Assembly: GCA_040752295.1 (NCBI GenBank)
Contig: JBFMFE010000064.1
Location: forward strand, 1-26,530
Source: JBFMFE01 sp040752295
GTDB lineage: Bacteria; UBP15; UBA6099; JBFMBQ01
Direction of reading: 5' to 3'
DNA: 26,530 nt
Below are positions 22,112-26,530 of the stretch, piece by piece. The notes below the pieces were generated by a model. The model was not told where the DNA came from, ran no database searches, and saw only the letters and a program-made list of their open reading frames with translations. The position numbers and the translations under genes are program-made. Positions within the stretch are counted from its first letter, which is position 1, and the number at the start of each line of letters is the position of its first letter.

Positions 22112-23599
22112 ATGAAAAAGACCCGGTTTGCAATAATAATTCCCCCGTACGGACCCCGGAGGTTCTATGACATCGGAATGAAGGAAAGCCTTCCTCATAT
22201 AGGCGTGGCGTACCTTGCCGCGAACGTGAACCCCGGGCGCGTGGAGGTCCGCGTCTATGACTGCCCCGCGCTGGGGATGCCGCTGAGGGCGCTTGTGTCC
22301 GCTCTGAGGGAGTTCGAACCCGACGTGGCGGGTTTCACCGCCATGACGTCGCAGATAGCGGCGGCGGACGCGGCGGCTTGCGCCGTGAAGACCGCGCTGC
22401 CGGACGCGCTGACCGTGGTGGGGGGATACCATTCGAGCGCGGTTCCGGGCGAGACGCTTGAAAGGTACGGGGGTTTTGACGCGGCGGTTTACGGAGAAGG
22501 AGAGGTGACGGTGGATGAGCTTCTATGCGCGGTGGGGGACGGCGTTACAGCCGGCGGGCTTGATTCCGTGAAGGGTGTATGCCGCCGGTCGAACGGGGGT
22601 ACGCGCCTCGCGCCGCCGAGGGAATTTGTAGAAGACCTCGATTCCCTCCGTTTTCCCGCGTACGAGCTTATGCCGATGGACCGTTACGGCGGGTTCTATA
22701 CCCTTTTCGCGCTCAGGCGGAAGCCGGCGGTGATTTCGCTGGGCAGAGGCTGTCCCTACGGGTGCATTTTCTGTTTCAAGGTGACGGGCAGCAGGCACAG
22801 GACGCGTTCAATCGGGTCGGTTATGGAAGAGGCGGGGCGCGACATACGTGAGTTCGGTGTGCGAGACCTCGTGATCGCCGACGAGTCGTTTCTTCTAAAC
22901 CACGGGCGGGTGATGGAATTCTGCGAGGCGATGATGAGGGAGGGGTTTCACCGGAAGGTCGGGTGGGTCTGCCAGGCGAGGGTTGACCACGCCGAACCGG
23001 ACGTTCTGAAGCTCATGAGGAAAGCGGGATGCCGCGTCGTCGCGTACGGCATCGAGTCGGGGAACCAGGAGATATTGAGAGGGATAAGGAAAGGGATCAC
23101 CCTCGCGCAGGCGGTTGACGCGGTCCGGTGGACGAAGGAGGCGGGAATACTTGCCGATACGAATTTCATCATCGGGCACCCCGGAGACACGCACGAAACC
23201 ATTCGCGAGACGATCGAGTTCGCTGTGAAGCTGGACGCGCACATGGCGTCTTTCGCGACGCTCGTTCCTTTTCCCGGGACGGAGGTGGCGCGGATGGCGG
23301 CGAAGGGCGAGGGGGGGTTGAGGGTGTTGAGCGGCGATCACGTCAGGTTCTGCAAGCAGGCGGGGGGTGTCATGGAACTCGAGGGGATAGCGCTCGCGGA
23401 ACTTGAGAAATACCACAGGATCGCGTACCTGCGGTTTTTCATGAGACCGTCCAAAATCGGTCACCTGTTTCGCGTCGTGGATTTCAGGTCGTTGTTACTC
23501 ATGGGGCTGCGCGCGATGACGGCGCTGTTCCAGCCGAAAGGGAACCGACGGGCGGGCAGCAGCACGGTGCGGCGCGCCCTGCCGGCTGAGCGGGGCTGA
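22112..23599 (+). CDS. B12-binding-domain radical-SAM protein
   Basis: This 495-residue enzyme has an N-terminal cobalamin-binding-type Rossmann domain (about 5-150: ALVSALREFEPDVAGFTAMT, VVGGYHSSAVPGETL). A radical-SAM barrel follows, with Cys214-x3-Cys218-x2-Cys221 in RGCPYGCIFC, which binds the 4Fe-4S cluster and AdoMet. The classical DxHxxG motif for base-off B12 is altered to DCPALG (50-55), so the histidine ligand is missing, as in many members of this class. Later parts (YGIESGNQEILRGIRKG, NFIIGHPGDTHETI) are typical of the BchE-like group. The last 90 residues are basic and partly hydrophobic (FFMRPSKIGHLFRV), perhaps membrane-associated. Class members methylate, cyclise or rearrange unreactive carbons in lipids, cofactors and antibiotics. 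The next radical-SAM gene starts 55 nt later, so they are probably co-transcribed. Confidence 0.92.
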   Translation: MKKTRFAIIIPPYGPRRFYDIGMKESLPHIGVAYLAANVNPGRVEVRVYDCPALGMPLRALVSALREFEPDVAGFTAMTSQIAAADAAACAVKTALPDALTVVGGYHSSAVPGETLERYGGFDAAVYGEGEVTVDELLCAVGDGVTAGGLDSVKGVCRRSNGGTRLAPPREFVEDLDSLRFPAYELMPMDRYGGFYTLFALRRKPAVISLGRGCPYGCIFCFKVTGSRHRTRSIGSVMEEAGRDIREFGVRDLVIADESFLLNHGRVMEFCEAMMREGFHRKVGWVCQARVDHAEPDVLKLMRKAGCRVVAYGIESGNQEILRGIRKGITLAQAVDAVRWTKEAGILADTNFIIGHPGDTHETIRETIEFAVKLDAHMASFATLVPFPGTEVARMAAKGEGGLRVLSGDHVRFCKQAGGVMELEGIALAELEKYHRIAYLRFFMRPSKIGHLFRVVDFRSLLLMGLRAMTALFQPKGNRRAGSSTVRRALPAERG

Positions 23600-23654
23600 G
23601 CGCGGGAGAAGCCGGATTGGCTGATCCGGGATTCGGACAGGCGGGTTCGGCGTC

Positions 23655-24956
23655 ATGAAAGAGAAGACACTGAAAAGTACGAAAAGCGTCTGCACGGAGT
23701 GCTACGGGATAGTGGATGCCGTGATCTTCGAGGAGAACGGGAGCCTGTACATGCGCAAGAACTGCCCGGAGCACGGCGAGTCGAGGGTGTTTTTCCACGG
23801 GGACCCCGGTTTTTACCGGTTCTGTTCGCGAACGACCACGGCGCTTGACAGGAAATTCAGTGAATGCGGACTGTCGGGCTGCTCATCCTGCGCGGAGCAT
23901 CTTCCGCACGTCAAGACGGTCATGGTCGAGGCGACCGAGCGGTGCAACCTGAGCTGTCCCGCGTGCATGACGAATTCGAACAGCAGACGGACCCGTGAGA
24001 TAACGGTCGAGGAGCTCCTCGCGAGGCTCGAGAGGATACCCGGGCGCCCGGCGGTGCTTTTCTGCGGCGGCGAGCCGACCGTGCGCGAAGACCTTCCCCG
24101 GCTCATCCGCGCCGTCGCCGGGAGGGGACATCCCGTGAAAGTGGCGAGCAACGGCCTGAAACTTGCCGACGAGGGCTACGTGAGAGAACTGAAGGAAGCG
24201 GGTCTTGACTGGGTGCTGCTTCAGACCGACGGCTTCTCGGACGAGATTTACCGGAAGACACGCGGGGGTCCGATGATGGAGGTCAAGAACGAAGCCCTGC
24301 GTCTTCTCGGCAGGTACGGCATAAAGGTGTGCGTCGCCGTGATGGTCGTCAGGGGCGTGAACGACACGGAACTCGGGCGTCTCGTGGAGTTCGGGATGAA
24401 CGACGAAAGGGTCATGCACGTCGGTTTCGTTCCGATAGTCACCGTCGGAAGGAACCGGTTTTCCCGGAGGGAGGACATCTCCTCGTCCGAGGTGATGGAC
24501 GGGATAGAGAGGCAGACCGGCGGGCGCATAACGAAGAGGGATTTCATGGTTTCGAAGACGGCGGGAAGGTTGCTCTTTTCGATCACGGGGAATCCCAACT
24601 TCCAGCAGAAGAGCTGTTTTTTCACGCTGCTTGTGCAGAAGAAGGGGAGCGGGTATTTTTCCGTCAGCCGGTACCTCAATCCGTTTTTCGCGCTGTGGAA
24701 TTTCAGGCTTTTTTTCGAATTTCTGCGCTCTTTCAGGCGCTTGAGCCGATGGGACGAAATCCCCCGCATGGCGAAGTTCAAGGTGATAACGATCGAGGAG
24801 CACAGGGACCAGGAATCCGTTGATTTGCTCGATGCCAACCTGTGCAACAAGGTCGTCGTCACGGAGAAGGGGTTTGTTCCGGTGTGCATATACAACACGG
24901 TTTACAGGCGTGAGAGCTGGCTTCCGGAGGACGTCGTCGAAACCGGCGGCGCGTGA
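23655..24956 (+). CDS. Tes-like (COG1964) radical-SAM protein
   Basis: This 433-residue enzyme carries the radical-SAM cluster motif Cys97-x3-Cys101-x2-Cys104 (ERCNLSCPACM). It also has a full set of extra cysteines. A rubredoxin-like site is formed by C13/C16 and C37 with His40 (KNCPEHG). A second set, C57, C71, C76, C79 and His82 (CGLSGCSSCAEH), follows, and a C-terminal pair lies at C397 and C411 (GFVPVCIYN). This is the pattern of COG1964, which includes archaeal tetraether synthase Tes (MJ0619), an enzyme that joins lipid chains carbon-to-carbon. The segment YLNPFFALWNFRLFFEFLRS (about 335-355) could touch the membrane. It is shorter than archaeal Tes as I recall it (about 500). Substrate is unproven; other family members have been proposed to act on pterins. 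The ribosome site is AGGCGGG before the ATG. Confidence 0.85.
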   Translation: MKEKTLKSTKSVCTECYGIVDAVIFEENGSLYMRKNCPEHGESRVFFHGDPGFYRFCSRTTTALDRKFSECGLSGCSSCAEHLPHVKTVMVEATERCNLSCPACMTNSNSRRTREITVEELLARLERIPGRPAVLFCGGEPTVREDLPRLIRAVAGRGHPVKVASNGLKLADEGYVRELKEAGLDWVLLQTDGFSDEIYRKTRGGPMMEVKNEALRLLGRYGIKVCVAVMVVRGVNDTELGRLVEFGMNDERVMHVGFVPIVTVGRNRFSRREDISSSEVMDGIERQTGGRITKRDFMVSKTAGRLLFSITGNPNFQQKSCFFTLLVQKKGSGYFSVSRYLNPFFALWNFRLFFEFLRSFRRLSRWDEIPRMAKFKVITIEEHRDQESVDLLDANLCNKVVVTEKGFVPVCIYNTVYRRESWLPEDVVETGGA

Positions 24957-25067
24957 GGGGCGGCTCGCTCCCGATAATATCAGGGGTGGACTTCGGGCTG
25001 AACGGGTGCGGCGTCCCGCGGTTTCATGCGCGCCGGCGCCGGGCTTTCCGGTCGGAGGTGGATGGGA

Positions 25068-26530
25068 TCAGCGCGGTCTCTCCTGGGTTTTGCGCACGGC
25101 GCCGGATTCGGGGATGCGCGCGACGTGGATGCCGCACCGGTCTCCGAAGTAGAGTTTTCTTTCCCCGGCGTCATAAGCGATGCTTCTCACCTTTTCGCAC
25201 GCGGGGATCACGTAGAGCCGCCTGAAGTTCGTGGTGTCGTACACGAGCACCCTGTTGCCTATGTACATGCCGACCGCCACCGCGCCTGCGCCTTTGAGCG
25301 CGCAGACCGCCCGGGGCACGCCCCAGGTGCGTACTCTCCTGAGGAACGAGAAGGTTTCGACGTCAATCACGTCGAAGCCGAAGTTCATTGGGCGGGACAC
25401 GTAAAGCACGCTGTGTTCTTCGTCCAGCGCCATGTCCCACGACGATTTCGGCAGGAAGGCGCTCCTCATCCCGCCGGTTTCGAGGTTTATTTCCTTGAGT
25501 TCGAAGCCCGCTTCCCCGTAGAGGTAAAGCGCGTTCCTGCGGGAGTCCAGAAGCAGACCGTCCAGGCTCCACACGTTACGGATTTTCATTTTCGCCGCGC
25601 CGCCGGTTTCGCCGCGCAGGAAGTCGTCAACGGGGAAAACCCATAGTTCGCCGCCTATCTTGTTGATGATGTAAATTTTGCGCGATTCCGGGTCGTAAAC
25701 GCTCCGGACGGGGTCGAGGATTTTGTACTCTCTTGTCAATTTCTCCTCGAAGGAGTCCAGGTCCACGAAGTGTGTGACGGCGAGCCTCTGGTTCCGCCTT
25801 ATGCGGTAGAGCGTGCTCCTGTAGAACGAGTGAACCACGGCGACGTTCAGGTCGGGGATGAGGGTAGCGTAGGCGGGCCACCTTTCCGCCGGATAGCGGT
25901 TGAACTGGAGTCCGGCGGGCGGTTTTTTCGTCAGGTCTGTTCTGCCGAATCCGTTTTTATCCGTGTGGGCGAAGGTCGCGTACAGGTATCTTCCATCGCC
26001 GCCGAGGAATACGTTGTAGGGGATCATGGCGCCGCCGGCGCTGTCGTGGATGGTTTTTCTGCTCAACGTCTCAGGGTCGCCGCCGTCGAGGAGGTCCATG
26101 TAGAAGATGGGTATTGCGGCAAAAACGATCGCGAACGCTGCGCTCGCCGCCGCCGACATTCCCACTCTCGGGTTCGAAAGGAAAAGGGGATCGAAACGTT
26201 TCATTCTTCTCATTGACCACTTGAGAGGTTTACCGGGGAGAACGCGGCGGACATGGCAGCCCGCCGCCAGCAGCACGGCGAGGGACAGGAAAGCCGGGAA
26301 GTTGAAGAACGCCAGTACGGTCAGCGAGCCCAGAGCGACGAGTGTGATCGAACAGCAGGAAAGCCCCGTGGCGGGGTTCGCCTGTGAAATCCACGCGAGG
26401 AAAGCGACGACGGCGGGGACCGCGAGGAAGATCAGCGCGCCGGCGGCGTTGAAAAGGGAGAAGCTCAAGACGAGTCCGGCGGCCAGGAGCAGAAGGACAA
26501 GGCATGACAGGCATCCGCAGAAGCAGTTTC
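25068..26530 (-). CDS. Membrane-anchored beta-propeller protein (5' end beyond the window)
   Basis: The reading frame ends at 25068 and stays open to the right edge, so the start is probably outside. A TTG at 26468 could serve as a start but would cut into a membrane segment that continues upstream (CLVLLLLAAGLVLSF, preceded by four clustered cysteines). Visible parts are three or four hydrophobic segments in the first 100 residues, then a further one (AAASAAFAIVFAAIPIFYMDLL). The remaining 330 residues read as repeated beta-strands of a YVTN/NHL-like propeller (VRSVYDPESRKIYIINK, VWSLDGLLLDSRRNALYLYG, ALDEEHSVLYVSRPM, SIAYDAGERKLYFGDR). The propeller should face the periplasm or exterior. 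It converges on the Tes-like gene with a 111-bp gap that holds no clear terminator. I do not recognise a specific family. Confidence 0.75.
   Translation of the reverse strand, partial: NCFCGCLSCLVLLLLAAGLVLSFSLFNAAGALIFLAVPAVVAFLAWISQANPATGLSCCSITLVALGSLTVLAFFNFPAFLSLAVLLAAGCHVRRVLPGKPLKWSMRRMKRFDPLFLSNPRVGMSAAASAAFAIVFAAIPIFYMDLLDGGDPETLSRKTIHDSAGGAMIPYNVFLGGDGRYLYATFAHTDKNGFGRTDLTKKPPAGLQFNRYPAERWPAYATLIPDLNVAVVHSFYRSTLYRIRRNQRLAVTHFVDLDSFEEKLTREYKILDPVRSVYDPESRKIYIINKIGGELWVFPVDDFLRGETGGAAKMKIRNVWSLDGLLLDSRRNALYLYGEAGFELKEINLETGGMRSAFLPKSSWDMALDEEHSVLYVSRPMNFGFDVIDVETFSFLRRVRTWGVPRAVCALKGAGAVAVGMYIGNRVLVYDTTNFRRLYVIPACEKVRSIAYDAGERKLYFGDRCGIHVARIPESGAVRKTQERPR

Overview
The window is GC-rich (I estimate about 60%), gene-dense bacterial chromosome. 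It holds 20 complete protein-coding genes, one gene cut by the right edge, one RNA gene, a probable gene remnant and several readable sigma70-type promoters. I see no phage genes, transposases, CRISPR arrays, tRNAs or rRNAs. The large, Alu-domain form of SRP RNA and the order SRP RNA-dnaX-ybaB-recR are familiar from Firmicutes and several deep lineages, and argue against a gammaproteobacterium. A DUF4159 protein paired with a VWA/amidotransferase-fold membrane protein, a URO-D-like methyltransferase homologue, a geranylgeranyl-reductase-like flavoprotein and two radical-SAM enzymes suggest an anaerobic, uncultivated-type lineage. This placement is inference; no taxonomic marker is present.

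Layout. Positions 1-290 are gene-free, the first 180 strongly C-rich. 291-2027 is a secreted gluzincin peptidase. 2075-2483 holds a promoter and the SRP RNA, followed by dnaX, ybaB and recR (2514-5139). Next come a NYN-domain protein (5267-5821), a URO-D-family protein (5881-6945), and an overlapping pair made of a VWA membrane protein and DUF4159 (7004-9864). The minus strand carries an iron-sulfur flavoprotein followed by a geranylgeranyl-reductase-like enzyme (11935 down to 9898), a small cupin (12564-12220), an overlapping HEAT-repeat/uppP pair (14082-12755) and a zinc-ribbon protein (14442-14179). On plus, 14598-15593 is an M14 carboxypeptidase. A minus-strand SRPBCC protein (16307-15744) sits just downstream of a truncated TPR gene end. 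From 16544 to 24956 the plus strand carries a large TPR protein with a CsgG/LpoB-like end, a zinc dehydrogenase, a GAF-GGDEF protein overlapping cutA, a B12-type radical-SAM protein and a Tes-like (COG1964) radical-SAM protein. A membrane-anchored beta-propeller protein enters from the right edge on minus.

How genes work together. SRP RNA-dnaX-ybaB-recR is a conserved housekeeping cluster. The iron-sulfur flavoprotein and the isoprenoid reductase lie 19 nt apart and may form a redox pair. Together with the two adjacent radical-SAM genes, one of them with the full cysteine pattern of the tetraether-synthase family, they raise a testable idea: part of this window could serve membrane-lipid modification. 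Three separate short palindromes lie in promoter or intergenic positions, two of them overlapping -10 elements, and look like operator candidates. One strong promoter would give a nearly leaderless mRNA. I found no convincing intrinsic terminators other than the U-run ending the SRP RNA.
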